From the NCBI GenBank assembly GCA_949293265.1, contig CASFCK010000007.1:1-64000 (forward strand): 64,000 nt of DNA, given 5' to 3'. Shown one piece after another: positions 47,652-57,445 of the stretch (its first letter is position 1; each line of letters opens with the position of its first letter). The notes beneath the pieces were generated by a model that had not been told where the DNA came from, searched no databases, and saw only the letters and a list, made by a program, of their open reading frames with translations. Source of the DNA: an uncultured bacterium. Its GTDB lineage: Bacteria > Bacillota_I > Bacilli_A > Acholeplasmatales > Anaeroplasmataceae. The position numbers were made by a program, and so were the translations under genes.

Positions 47652-49268
47652 GGCACTTTTTAATGTCGATATATTTTCAACAACTATTTCTCCTATATTA
47701 GCTAAGCCTTTACATAATTTACAAATTTTTAAATTTTCACCAAAACCACTTGTCGAATTATCTATGATGTGTGGCGATTTTTTATATTCTCCACATGTGC
47801 AATACGCATAATGAAATTTTGAATCTATTCTAATATATTTGAAAGTATAACTATGTATTGAAGTATATGAGTTGCAATATTTACAAATATGTCCCAAATA
47901 TGTATGCTGTTCGGTAATAATATAGTCACAAGCGATACATATTTTAGTATGTGTACTACCATTATTATTGATAATAAATGTATGCTCATGTGATAAGGCT
48001 TTATATGCGTTTAGTCTACCGTCAGAAACGCATTTATTTGAAAATGAATCTAATTTATCGACTGAATTAAGTAGTATTTTCTTGATGCTTGAAAGAGATA
48101 GTTCAGGATATTTTTCTATCATTAGTGCTACACAAGCAGAAACAAAAGGCGCTGAAAAAGATGTGCCAGTAAAATAATCATAAGCGTCAGTTGAAGATAT
48201 TCCAACACTATAAACATCAACACCAGGGGCAAATAAATCAACAGTTTCTTTTCCATAATTCGAAAATCCACATATTTCGTCTAAACTATTAGAAGCTCCA
48301 ACAGTAATGACATTATCTAATCTATAGCTAGACGGATAATGTATGACATAATCGTTATTATAGCCACTATTACCAGCAGAACATACTACTAACCCATTGT
48401 AATTTATGAATGCTTGTTGAAAAACACGATTTATGTCATCGCCAATTCCACGGGATAAATTTAATATTTTTATTCCGTCAGCTGTTACGCGGTTTATAGC
48501 ATCTAATAAATTACTAGCATGATTTCCACCGGGTAAACATCTATATGAAACAACTTTTGCGTTATATGCTAATCCTTTTATGCCAACATCATTGTTTTTA
48601 GCCGCAATAATGGCACTAACTGCTGATCCATGGCCATCAAGATCGACGAATGGGCCATAATTATCGTTTACATAACTATAACTTAAAGTTCTATCAACTT
48701 GATCAACCAAGTCCTCATGTTCTTCATATATTCCAGTGTCTATTATTGCTATTTTAACATTCATTCCAGTTGCAATATTCCAGGCATCATCTGCACCAAT
48801 TAAATCAAGAGGATAATTTGTACTAGGCACTAAACTTGATGTTTTTTTTGCATGTGATTCTTTTTGTACTATTGGTGAAGTAAAATTAACTGTATAATTT
48901 GGTTCAGCAAAATAAATATCACAATGCGACTCTAAAACTTTAATATAGTTCAGAATATTTTCTTTAGTAGTAGGTGGGAAAAACAGTTGCAATAACCTTT
49001 TAAAATCAGGCTTAATATTATGTTCATTGAATGAAGAAGTTAAATCTAAAATTTTTGAACAGTTTATTTGTTTGAAATCATTTATAGAATAGTTAATGTT
49101 TTGGCTATTAAGTGCAACTATTATCGAATCATTTGCAAAATGATCATCTATTGTTGCAGAACAAATGATTTTGTCTGTATTTTTTTGATGATTTTTCTGA
49201 AATTCAGTAAAACTCATGCATAAAAAGACACTTAATATTAATGTAATTGAATAAAATACTTTTTTCAC
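47628..49268 (-). CDS. Secreted S8-family (subtilisin-like) serine protease
   Basis: A 546-residue exported protease. GTG 49268 behind GAGGAGGG gives the signal KKVFYSITLILSVFLCMSF. Residues 35-130 look like an inhibitory propeptide ending in IYFAEPNYTV. The catalytic domain (about 155-425) has the triad Asp177 (IIDTG), His213 (DGHGSAV) and Ser370 (GTSFSAP), with oxyanion Asn300 (SAGNSG). The last 120 residues have His/Cys pairs (CIACDY, CKYCNS, CTCGEY, CKLCKG), a zinc-ribbon-like pattern seen in surface proteins of gut Firmicutes. Its stop codon lies in the ribosome binding region of the next gene. All parts look functional. Confidence 0.88.
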   Translation of the reverse strand: MKKVFYSITLILSVFLCMSFTEFQKNHQKNTDKIICSATIDDHFANDSIIVALNSQNINYSINDFKQINCSKILDLTSSFNEHNIKPDFKRLLQLFFPPTTKENILNYIKVLESHCDIYFAEPNYTVNFTSPIVQKESHAKKTSSLVPSTNYPLDLIGADDAWNIATGMNVKIAIIDTGIYEEHEDLVDQVDRTLSYSYVNDNYGPFVDLDGHGSAVSAIIAAKNNDVGIKGLAYNAKVVSYRCLPGGNHASNLLDAINRVTADGIKILNLSRGIGDDINRVFQQAFINYNGLVVCSAGNSGYNNDYVIHYPSSYRLDNVITVGASNSLDEICGFSNYGKETVDLFAPGVDVYSVGISSTDAYDYFTGTSFSAPFVSACVALMIEKYPELSLSSIKKILLNSVDKLDSFSNKCVSDGRLNAYKALSHEHTFIINNNGSTHTKICIACDYIITEQHTYLGHICKYCNSYTSIHSYTFKYIRIDSKFHYAYCTCGEYKKSPHIIDNSTSGFGENLKICKLCKGLANIGEIVVENISTLKSAYYYTRRD

Positions 49269-49293
49269 TTTAATCCCTCCTCGTATAATAGTA
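49251..49293. repeat. 43-bp identical repeat, copy at the protease start
   Basis: Second copy of the start-region block at 47609-47651. A more diverged third relative occurs at 46910-46940, upstream of the last lipoprotein gene. Confidence 0.85.
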
Positions 49294-49311
49294 AACTTAT
49301 TATCTAAAACT

Positions 49312-49340
49312 AGTATATCATAATAAATAAAAAAAACCAA
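49312..49340 (-). promoter_or_regulatory. Promoter of the protease-lipoprotein operon
   Basis: On the reverse strand TTGGTT (49340-49335) and TATACT (49317-49312) are 17 bp apart, and TGA before TATACT gives an extended -10. It is back to back with the fhs control region. Confidence 0.6.
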
Positions 49341-49433
49341 ATTAACAAATTATCTAGATATGGTTTATTATTTAATCTTTTAAATAATATAAAATTATGC
49401 TAGAATAAATACGTGTTTTTTAGGAGGTTTCAA

Positions 49434-51089
49434 ATGACAGATTTAGAGATTGCTCAAAATGTTAAAGCTTTAAATATTAAAGATGTAGCTAATAAATTAA
49501 ATATTAGTGAAGATATGTTATTAATGTATGGTAACGATAAAGCTAAATTAAGCTTAGAATTATTAAACAAAACTAAAAACAACAGCAAATTAATATTAGT
49601 AACAGCTATTTCTCCAACTCCAGCAGGTGAAGGTAAATCAACAACAACAATCGGTTTAGCTGATGCCCTAAGTTCATTAGGTAAAAAAACCTGTGTTTGC
49701 TTAAGAGAGCCTAGTTTAGGTCCGGTTTTTGGTGTTAAAGGCGGAGCTTGTGGTGGTGGTTATGCACAAGTTATTCCAATGGAAGATATTAATCTTCATT
49801 TTACAGGTGATTTACATGCAATAACAACAGCTAATAATTTAATTTGTGCGATTATTGATAATCATATTTATCAAGGTAATAAGTTAAATATTGATCCAAC
49901 TAGAGTCTTAATTCACCGTGTTCTTGATATGAATGATAGAGCTTTAAGAAATATTGTTATCGGTTTAGGTGGTTCAACTAATGGGGTTCCTAGAGAAGAC
50001 CATTTTGATATAACAGTAGCTAGTGAAGTAATGGCAATTTTATGTTTAGCTAAGAATGAAGAAGATTTTAAAGAACGTATTAATAATATGCTTGTTGCCT
50101 ACACTTACGATAAAAATCCAGTTACTGTTGCGGATCTAGGTTGTGCAGGAGCGATATCTTTAGTTATGAAAGATGCTTTAAAGCCTAATTTAGTTCAAAC
50201 ATTAGAACATACACCAGCTATTGTCCATGGTGGTCCATTTGCTAATATTGCTCATGGTTGTAATAGTTTAATTGCTACTAAAATGGCTCTAGGCTTAGCT
50301 GATTATGTTGTTACTGAAGCTGGATTTGGTGCGGATTTAGGGGCAGAAAAGTTTTTTGATATTAAATGTAGAGTTGGTAATTTAGTACCTAATGCAGTAG
50401 TAATAGTAGCTACTATTAGAGCTCTTAAAATGCATGGTGGAGTTGCTAAAGAAGATTTAGCTAAAGAAAATGTTGGGGCTTTAAAATTAGGCTTGAGTAA
50501 TCTTAAAAGACATTGTGAAAATATAAGTAAATATAATTTGCCATTTGTTATTGCTATAAATAAATTTAATTCTGACACAGAAGCAGAGATAGAGGCTTTA
50601 GAAGAATTTGCAAAAGAAAATAATTATGTAGTTTCTTTATCAGAAGTCTTTGCTAAAGGTAGTTTAGGTGGTTTAGATTTAGCTAATAAGGTATTAGAAG
50701 CTTGTTCAAAAGAAAATAATTTTAATTATTTATACGACCTAAATTTAACTTTAAAACAAAAAATTAATAAAATTTGTAAAGAAATATATCGTGCAAAAGA
50801 AGTTAATTATTCCCAAACAGCTAAAAATGCTTTAGCTAAATTAACTAAATTAGGTTATGACAAATTACCTATTTGCATGGCTAAAACGCAATATTCATTT
50901 AGTGATAATTCTAAATTACTAGGTGCACCAGAAGATTTTATGATGGAAATAAGAGATGTAATGCCATCAGTAGGGGCAGGCTTTATAGTATGTTTAACTG
51001 GTGAAATAATGCGTATGCCAGGTTTACCAAAAGAACCTGCAGCATTGAAAATGGATGTAATAAACGGTAAAGCAGAAGGATTATTTTAG
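49434..51089 (+). CDS. fhs: Formate--tetrahydrofolate ligase
   Basis: Fhs activates formate on THF with ATP to make 10-formyl-THF, the donor for PurN and PurH. 551 residues. Typical parts: [12 protein letters not shown]-like P-loop ([18 protein letters not shown]), [34 protein letters not shown], and [19 protein letters not shown] 49434 follows AGGAGG; TAGAAT with an upstream TGC at 49398-49406 is the likely -10. It is the first gene of a trio with a PEPCK-like protein and purE, so the trio joins folate and purine metabolism. Confidence 0.96.
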   Translation: MTDLEIAQNVKALNIKDVANKLNISEDMLLMYGNDKAKLSLELLNKTKNNSKLILVTAISPTPAGEGKSTTTIGLADALSSLGKKTCVCLREPSLGPVFGVKGGACGGGYAQVIPMEDINLHFTGDLHAITTANNLICAIIDNHIYQGNKLNIDPTRVLIHRVLDMNDRALRNIVIGLGGSTNGVPREDHFDITVASEVMAILCLAKNEEDFKERINNMLVAYTYDKNPVTVADLGCAGAISLVMKDALKPNLVQTLEHTPAIVHGGPFANIAHGCNSLIATKMALGLADYVVTEAGFGADLGAEKFFDIKCRVGNLVPNAVVIVATIRALKMHGGVAKEDLAKENVGALKLGLSNLKRHCENISKYNLPFVIAINKFNSDTEAEIEALEEFAKENNYVVSLSEVFAKGSLGGLDLANKVLEACSKENNFNYLYDLNLTLKQKINKICKEIYRAKEVNYSQTAKNALAKLTKLGYDKLPICMAKTQYSFSDNSKLLGAPEDFMMEIRDVMPSVGAGFIVCLTGEIMRMPGLPKEPAALKMDVINGKAEGLF

Positions 51090-51098
51090 GGGGTTATT

Positions 51099-52811
51099 AT
51101 GCGAAAATATGGTTATAATTTAACAGATAAAATGTTAGTTTTAAACTTCACTAAAGTATATTGTAAAAGTGCTACTGAAGTTTTAAATAGTGATTGTTTT
51201 AAGGATGTTTTTTCGGGATTTGTTAAACATTGTAAAAAACATGAAAAATTAGATATTTTAAAAACTTTAGATTTAACAGCTAATCCTATAGATGATTTTA
51301 TAGATTTATTTAGATTACTCCATAGTTTTGATTATGAAGAGGTAGAACATATAAATCCAAAGTTTTCGCGTGTATTAAAAGAAAGAGGAGCGCTTTACGA
51401 GTTAGTCGAAGAGTTTTATGATTACTGGCGTAAACTTGAACGTTATAGTTATATTGTTGCTAAAAAAGTCGAAGGTGGAGTTCAAAGTGGTGTTTTTTTA
51501 GCAACCAATCAAACATTTACTGAGGTTATTTTAAAAACTTACCGTTCAATTTCTGAAAAAATTGCCGGTCATAAATTTCAAGTTTATCGCCAATTACCTG
51601 CTGGTATAAATGCGGCTATGTTAATTAGTCATTATAATTGGGCAAAAGAAGAAAGTATCTATGCTCAATTTAATGAAGTTCCTTGTATTGAATCAGTTTT
51701 AATTAGACCACCATTTATTTCCTACACTAAAAAGAATAAAAGAACAGGTGTTTATTCTATTGCTAAGGAAAACCCATTAAAAAATATTAAAATTAATCCA
51801 AATGAATATCTATGTTATCCAATTAAAGTTGGTAGTGCTTTAGCTTTTGTTTATTTTCATAAGCATTTTATGACGCACGGAATAACATTATCTAATTTAT
51901 TTGAAGCCGCAAGTTTAAATGATTTAGATAATAAAAAGCCAGAATTATTATATTTATTTGGCTATGGAGCTGATGAATCTTCATATTATTATGATAAAGA
52001 AAATGATATCTATGTTGGGATGGCTCCGTTAAGTGATGATGTTGATTATTTTGGTTATATGAAAAAAATGTTATTAACATTATATAATACTAAAATGATT
52101 AAAGAAGGAAATTTACCTATTCACGGAGCTTGTGTTCAAATAAAACTTAAAGATAATACAACTAAAACACTAGTTATAATTGGTGATAGTGGGGCAGGTA
52201 AATCAGAAACACTAGAAGCTTTAAGAGCTGTAGCTGGAGATGAGATAGTTTCAATGTCAACAATCTTTGACGATATGGGAACATTTAGAATCGAAAAAGG
52301 AAATGTTATGGCTTATGGTACAGAAATTGGAGCTTTTGTTAGATTAGATGATATGTCTAGTGATTATGCTTATAAAGAAATGGATAGAGCTATATTCTTA
52401 AACCCTGATAAAATAAATTCACGTTTAGTAATTCCGGTATCTACTTATTATCAAATAATGTATGGCTATAAAGTTGATATGGTTTTATACGCAAATAATT
52501 ATGAAGATAAGGAAGAACTAAGATTATTTAATAATAAAGATGAAGCCTTACAAGTATTTATTGAAGGGGCAAGAATGGCAAAGGGAACAACTGGAGAAAT
52601 CGGCCTTACTAAGTCTTTTTTTGCCAATCCTTTTGGCCCTGTTCAAATGGAGGAAGAAACAAGAGTTATTTTAGATAAAATATATTCAAAATTATTTGAA
52701 AATAAAATCCCTGTCGGAGAAATGTACACTAGACTTGCTATTCCAGGTTATGAACAAAATGGACCACATAAGATGGCTGAAATTTTATTGAAGAAACTTG
52801 AGGAGGAATAA
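51099..52811 (+). CDS. PEPCK/HPr-kinase-like P-loop protein, unknown function
   Basis: A 570-residue soluble protein. The C-terminal half (about 345-570) has a P-loop [10 protein letters not shown], followed at some distance by an acidic IFDDMG, and by a [12 protein letters not shown] block near the end; this order resembles the phosphoenolpyruvate carboxykinase/HPr kinase fold. The N-terminal 300 residues have no domain that I recognise; they include [17 protein letters not shown] and [17 protein letters not shown]. Ten bases after fhs, and one base before purE, so co-expressed with both. It may be a kinase, a carboxykinase relative or a sensor; the full PEPCK active site cannot be confirmed by eye. 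Confidence 0.6.
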   Translation: MRKYGYNLTDKMLVLNFTKVYCKSATEVLNSDCFKDVFSGFVKHCKKHEKLDILKTLDLTANPIDDFIDLFRLLHSFDYEEVEHINPKFSRVLKERGALYELVEEFYDYWRKLERYSYIVAKKVEGGVQSGVFLATNQTFTEVILKTYRSISEKIAGHKFQVYRQLPAGINAAMLISHYNWAKEESIYAQFNEVPCIESVLIRPPFISYTKKNKRTGVYSIAKENPLKNIKINPNEYLCYPIKVGSALAFVYFHKHFMTHGITLSNLFEAASLNDLDNKKPELLYLFGYGADESSYYYDKENDIYVGMAPLSDDVDYFGYMKKMLLTLYNTKMIKEGNLPIHGACVQIKLKDNTTKTLVIIGDSGAGKSETLEALRAVAGDEIVSMSTIFDDMGTFRIEKGNVMAYGTEIGAFVRLDDMSSDYAYKEMDRAIFLNPDKINSRLVIPVSTYYQIMYGYKVDMVLYANNYEDKEELRLFNNKDEALQVFIEGARMAKGTTGEIGLTKSFFANPFGPVQMEEETRVILDKIYSKLFENKIPVGEMYTRLAIPGYEQNGPHKMAEILLKKLEEE

Positions 52812-52812
52812 A

Positions 52813-53280
52813 ATGATTGGTGTAGTTATGGGAAGTATTTCTGATTATGAAGTTATGAAAGATGCCTGTACTGTTTTAGAAGAGTTTAATATTCCTTATG
52901 AAAAGAAAATCGTATCTGCTCATAGAACCCCTGATTTACTAGTTCAATATGCTAAAGAAGCTAAAAAAAGAAAAATTGACATAATAATTGCTGGGGCAGG
53001 TGGAGCAGCCCATTTACCAGGTATGTTAGCGGCAAACACGATAGTTCCAGTTATCGGGGTGCCAGTTAAATCTAGGTCTTTAAATGGTCTTGATTCTTTA
53101 TTATCTATAGTTCAAATGCCTGCTGGTGTTCCGGTTTTAACAGTAGCGATTAATGGTGCTAAAAATGCGGCATTAAGTGCTATTAGTATTTTAGCTATTA
53201 GTGATAGAGAGATAGCTTTAAAATTAGAAAAATTTAGAGAAAATCAAACAAATACAGTTTTAAATACTAATTTAGAGTAA
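52813..53280 (+). CDS. purE: N5-carboxyaminoimidazole ribonucleotide mutase
   Basis: PurE (class I, 155 residues) moves the carboxyl of N5-CAIR to give CAIR, finishing the step begun by PurK. Diagnostic parts: [20 protein letters not shown] with the catalytic His, [12 protein letters not shown], and [30 protein letters not shown] 52813 follows AGGAGG. It is separated from purK by 48 kb, whereas the two are usually adjacent, and sits instead with fhs. Confidence 0.96.
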   Translation: MIGVVMGSISDYEVMKDACTVLEEFNIPYEKKIVSAHRTPDLLVQYAKEAKKRKIDIIIAGAGGAAHLPGMLAANTIVPVIGVPVKSRSLNGLDSLLSIVQMPAGVPVLTVAINGAKNAALSAISILAISDREIALKLEKFRENQTNTVLNTNLE

Positions 53281-53284
53281 TATA

Positions 53285-53330
53285 GGGCATATTTCTGTAA
53301 ATTCAAATCAGAAATATGCCCTTTATTTTA
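53285..53330 (+). terminator. Terminator of the fhs-purE operon
   Basis: GGGCATATTTCTG (53285-53297) and CAGAAATATGCCC (53309-53321) form a perfect 13-bp stem around an 11-base loop, followed by TTTATTTTA. Confidence 0.88.
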
Positions 53331-53435
53331 AATTAATATAATTTAATTAAAACTGTAAATTTATTGTAAAAAAAGGAAAAAGAGATTTCTTTATATTTAT
53401 TTTATGTTAGAATATAGGACAAAGGAGTTGAGTTT

Positions 53436-54212
53436 ATGGAAGATATTTTAGTTGTTGATAACTTACGAAAAACATTTAATATGTCACGTAAACAACAAAA
53501 ACTAGAAAAAACAAACATAAAAGTTAAAATTGCTGTTGATAATATTTCTTTTAATGTCTATAAAGGAGAAATATATGGCTTACTTGGGCCAAATGGTGCT
53601 GGTAAAACGACAACATTAAGAATGCTATCTACGTTAATTAAACCAGATAGTGGTGATGCAAGAGTTAATGGTTTTAGTATATTAAAAGAACCAGACAAAG
53701 TAAGAGAAAATATAGGCTTTTTAACTAGCGAATTAAAGCTAGAAGATTTTTTTACGCCTAATTATTTATTTGACTTCTTTGCTAAATTACATCATATTGA
53801 TGAAGAAACCATCAAAGAAAGAAAAGAAAAACTATTTAAAAAATTTGGCATAGATGAATTTAGAGAAGTTAAAGTAGCTGATCTATCTACTGGTATGAAA
53901 CAAAAATTAAGTATCGTTATTGCGATTTGCCACGACCCTAGTATTATCATTTTTGATGAGCCTACAAATGGACTTGATGTTTTGACGGCTAAAATAGTTA
54001 CTGATTATTTAGTTGATTTAAAAAATGAAGGTAAAACAATTATTTTATCTACGCATATTTTCTCTTTAGTAGAAAAACTATGTGATCGAGTTGGAATTAT
54101 TATTAATGGTAAATTAGTAGTATCAGATGACGTTAAATCACTATGTAAAGAGCGTAACTTAGAAGAGGTATTCTTCGATATTTATAAGGAAAATGTAGGC
54201 GGTGAAGAATAA
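53436..54212 (+). CDS. ABC transporter ATP-binding protein, NatA-like
   Basis: A 258-residue ATPase: Walker A GPNGAGKTTT, Q-loop region IGFLTSELKL, signature LSTGMKQKLSIVIAI, Walker B IIIFDEPTNGLD, H-loop STHIF. The LSTGMKQK form of the signature and GPNGAGK are typical of NatA/CcmA exporters. AAAGGAG precedes ATG 53436. The last codon overlaps the permease start. It would drive efflux of sodium or another substrate; NatA-type identity does not prove sodium as cargo. Confidence 0.88.
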   Translation: MEDILVVDNLRKTFNMSRKQQKLEKTNIKVKIAVDNISFNVYKGEIYGLLGPNGAGKTTTLRMLSTLIKPDSGDARVNGFSILKEPDKVRENIGFLTSELKLEDFFTPNYLFDFFAKLHHIDEETIKERKEKLFKKFGIDEFREVKVADLSTGMKQKLSIVIAICHDPSIIIFDEPTNGLDVLTAKIVTDYLVDLKNEGKTIILSTHIFSLVEKLCDRVGIIINGKLVVSDDVKSLCKERNLEEVFFDIYKENVGGEE

Positions 54213-55345
54213 TGAAAGATATTTTAGTTGTTTTACAAAAAGAATTAAAAAGATTTTTTACCGACTATAGAATGTTACTAGCAATGATTCTTCCAGGTAT
54301 TCTAATTTATGTAATTTATAGTTTTATGGGTCCAATCATTAATTCAAATTTCTCAGCTAGTAAAGACTATAATTATCAAGTTTATATAGTTGGTGAAGAT
54401 AAAGACTATCTTACTGCTTTAGAAGCCGGATTTGAAGCACTAGAATATAATGTAACATTTAATAAGGCTAATAGTCTAACAGAAGTTAAACCCAAAATAG
54501 AACAAGAAAGTGTCGATTTAGTTGTTGAATTTGTAGAACAAGGTACTAATCTAAGTATAAATTTATACTACAATAGCGCTAAAACTGAATCACAAACCAT
54601 CTATCTTTCAACTTCAACAATCTTGTCTCAACTACAAGTAGACCCGAGTGACTACAAGTTTACGTTGCTACCAAACGATCTAGCTACAGCTGAACAAACT
54701 AGTTCAACATTTATTTCAATGATGTTACCATTCTTATTATTAGTTTTCTTATGCACAGGTGTTATGTCTGTAGCTCCTGAAAGTATAGCTGGTGAAAAAG
54801 ATAGAGGGACAATTGCTACCCTGCTTGTAACACCGCTTAAAAGAACACATCTAGCAATAGGAAAAATTGTAAGTTTAGCAGTAATTTCTTTAGTTGGTGG
54901 TATATCAAGCTTTATTGGTATGATTTTGTCATTACCAAACCTAATGAGCGCGCAAGGAAATATTGAGTTGTTTTATACACCAATTGATTACATTTACTTG
55001 TTATTTATTATAATTTCTATTTTATTCTTATTTGTTGGATTATATAGTGTTATTAGCGCTATTGCTAAAAGTGTTAAAGAAGCTTCTGCCTATGCTACAC
55101 CAATCATGATAATAGTAATTATAATTGGTGTGTTATCTATGGCAGGCTCTTTACCTACTGATAATATTGGTGTTTACTTTATTCCTATTTATAATAGTGT
55201 AGTAGCTATGTCTACTATTTTGTCATTAGAATCTAATATAGTAGGAATAATAATATCCATAATAAGTAATTTAATTTATGCTATACTTATTAGTGTTGTT
55301 TTAGGCAAAATGTTTAATTCAGAAAGAGTTATGTTTAATAAATAA
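54212..55345 (+). CDS. ABC-2 type permease, NatB-like
   Basis: A 377-residue ABC-2 permease. It has one N-terminal hydrophobic segment (about 21-41), a soluble outside domain of about 120 residues with a YIVGEDKDYLTALEAG segment, then five to six hydrophobic segments. The conserved ESIAGEKDRGTIATLLVTPLKR coupling segment before the second group is typical of NatB/ABC-2 proteins. Overlaps the ATPase gene by one base and so forms a NatAB-type pair with it. Confidence 0.85.
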   Translation: MKDILVVLQKELKRFFTDYRMLLAMILPGILIYVIYSFMGPIINSNFSASKDYNYQVYIVGEDKDYLTALEAGFEALEYNVTFNKANSLTEVKPKIEQESVDLVVEFVEQGTNLSINLYYNSAKTESQTIYLSTSTILSQLQVDPSDYKFTLLPNDLATAEQTSSTFISMMLPFLLLVFLCTGVMSVAPESIAGEKDRGTIATLLVTPLKRTHLAIGKIVSLAVISLVGGISSFIGMILSLPNLMSAQGNIELFYTPIDYIYLLFIIISILFLFVGLYSVISAIAKSVKEASAYATPIMIIVIIIGVLSMAGSLPTDNIGVYFIPIYNSVVAMSTILSLESNIVGIIISIISNLIYAILISVVLGKMFNSERVMFNK

Positions 55346-55468
55346 AAACATTTGTATAAAATCACATTAAATAAAACAATTATTGCCACAAATAGATTAG
55401 TCCTAATCTAGCTAAGGTGATAAAGTAAATAATCTAAGATTTAATTAATAAAGAGGATTTAAATTGAG

Positions 55469-55645
55469 ATGGTAGATGATTTTATGACTAATAATGAAGC
55501 TAAAAGAGAAACAATGTTAATCGCAATGACGCGTGCTTAAAGCAATGTTTTAGGCTTTGAACCATATAATTTCTATGCCTTAAAGCCTGAAGAGCATTAT
55601 TGGTATAAAGAAACACCAAGTATATCTACATTGAGGGATAGATAG
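55469..55645 (+). pseudogene. Short broken frame of unknown origin
   Basis: ATG 55469 opens a 59-codon frame interrupted by TAA at 55538-55540. The pieces on either side (KRETMLIAMTRA, and NVLGFEPYNFYALKPEEHYW up to STLRDR) read like normal protein, so this appears to be the remains of a longer gene. Family unknown. The gap between the permease end (55345) and this frame shows no gene. Confidence 0.45.
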
Positions 55646-56312
55646 GTATAGTATTAGAATAATATTTACTTTAATTATTATATTTATACCTATATTTATA
55701 TATCTTTTAGCACCTAAAGAAAAATTTCTTAAAATTATATTATATATAATAGTTATATATTTATTAATTTATAAAATTGGAGAGTATTATTATCATTTAG
55801 TAATTGAAAAAAATAATCAATACCCAGTTGAATTTTCAGCAGTTTCTTATTTTTTAATTTCAATTGGTGTACTTGTAAGATGGAAAGGATTAAGAGAATT
55901 TGCAAGTTTTCTAGCTACATTAGGTGGTTTCTTTTACGCGGTTGCGAATATTATAGCACCTGAATCTTTTTTACATAACACAAGATTTTATCTAGAAATG
56001 GCTAGACTTAATCATACATTGTTATTTATAGCTGGTTTAATCACTAATACTATTTATTTTAATAGAGGTTATAAATATCCTTATATTATAGGCATTACAT
56101 TAGTAATAATACATGCTTTTATAGCTAAAGATATATTTAGTTATTCTAATACATCTTATGTAATATATGAAGTTGTTTTAGCAATATTTTTGAAAGATAT
56201 AAATCTAGATTATTTAATTATTAAAATAGTCTATTATCCTTTAATTGTTATTACTTATTTATTATTAGTTAAATTATTTATTAATATGAATAAAGAGTAT
56301 TATATTAGTTAA
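55638..56312 (+). CDS. YwaF-like integral membrane protein lacking a standard start codon
   Basis: The frame is open from 55635 to 56312. From ATA 55638 the product is 224 residues with about seven hydrophobic segments, including PVEFSAVSYFLISIGVLVR, ATLGGFFYAVANIIAPESF and NHTLLFIAGLI, which fit the YwaF/TIGR02206 family of unknown function. No ATG, GTG or TTG occurs before ATG 55998, which would drop half of the protein. GAGGG at 55633-55637 lies just upstream. Either translation starts at ATA or ATT (55653), or the start was lost and the gene is dying. The family match covers the full length. Confidence 0.5.
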   Translation: MDRYSIRIIFTLIIIFIPIFIYLLAPKEKFLKIILYIIVIYLLIYKIGEYYYHLVIEKNNQYPVEFSAVSYFLISIGVLVRWKGLREFASFLATLGGFFYAVANIIAPESFLHNTRFYLEMARLNHTLLFIAGLITNTIYFNRGYKYPYIIGITLVIIHAFIAKDIFSYSNTSYVIYEVVLAIFLKDINLDYLIIKIVYYPLIVITYLLLVKLFINMNKEYYIS

Positions 56313-56315
56313 TTG

Positions 56316-56342
56316 ACAGGGCTTTAGAATGCCCTGTTTTTA
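56316..56342 (+). terminator. Terminator behind the YwaF-like gene
   Basis: ACAGGGC (56316-56322) and GCCCTGT (56331-56337) around TTTAGAAT, then TTTTATA. Confidence 0.8.
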
Positions 56343-56373
56343 TAACTCCTAAAAGGTGTAATAGAAGTGTAAT

Positions 56374-57420
56374 ATGCTTAGAAAATATTTAGATTATTTG
56401 CTGAACTAGGATGTTGTCAAAGCAAGAAAACCATTAATTATTTATGGGGCTAGACAAGTTGGAAAAACATATCTTGTTTTGGAATTATTTGCTAAAAAAC
56501 ACTATAAGGATAGATATTTAAGAATAGATTGTTCAAATGACTATAATTTTGTTAATTATATTTCTAATCATGACAGTTTAGAAAGCTTACTTGAATATCT
56601 TGAATTAAGATATAAGTTTAAACCAAGTGCTAAAAATTTACTAATATTTGATGAAGTCCAGGAATGTTTAGCTATTATTAAAATGCTTAAACATTTTTGT
56701 GAAAATAGAAGAGATATAAAGGTTATAGCTACAGGATCTTTAGTAAGAATTAAACTTAATAGAAACAGTAATAAGAATTTTTTATATCCTGTTGGTAAAG
56801 TTAATACTTTAATGATGTTTCCTTTAGATTTTGAAGAATTTTTGCTGAATTACGATAATGTTATTTACAATTATGTTAAAAATAAATATAGGAATAAAGA
56901 AGTAATAAATAAAGAAATACATGAAGAAATTTTAAAAATATTAGATATATATTTATTTCTAGGTGGGATGCCTGAAGTTGTTGATATATATTTACAATAT
57001 AAAGATAATAAAGTAAAGGCTTTTAATGAAGCAACGAAAGTTATTAATGAAATTTATGGTAATTATTTAGCTGATATGGAATTATACCAAGCTAGTAAAG
57101 AATCTATAATAAGATCAAGATTACTATATGATAATATTTTTAGTCAACTAAATAAAGAAAATAAAAATTTTAAAGTCTCTCAAGTTGTTGAAAACGCCAA
57201 AAATAGAGATATTATTAATCCAATATCTTGGTTACTAACAAGTATGGTTATATATAAAGCCAATTGTTTAAAAGAAATAGGTAGACATCTATTAATATCA
57301 AGTGAAGAAGGAATGTATCGTCTTTATTTAGCAGATATGGGAATTTTCACATATCAAAGTAAATTAAGTGCCCGTTCTTTTTTATTAGACGATATAATTA
57401 ATGATAATTTTTGTTACTAG
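56374..57420 (+). pseudogene. AAA-family ATPase (AAA_14/DUF4143) gene, broken and truncated
   Basis: ATG 56374 begins MLRKYLDYLLN and is stopped by TAG at 56407-56409, where relatives usually have Trp. The frame then continues with the P-loop YGARQVGKT, a Walker B FDEVQE, ATGSL sensor-like segment and GGMPEVVDIYL, but it ends at 57420 about 120 residues short of the neighbouring paralogue (57543-58868), so the C-terminal DUF4143 nuclease-like domain is gone. Translation from an internal start would lack the residues before the P-loop. Two lesions make it a pseudogene. It lies in tandem with its intact relative. Confidence 0.75.
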
Positions 57421-57445
57421 TTATCTATAAAGCCCCTACAGCAAT

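Noticed and set aside
54212-55345. Antibiotic-resistance exporter
   Set aside because: The pair is NatAB-like, but the sequence gives no basis for naming a drug substrate.
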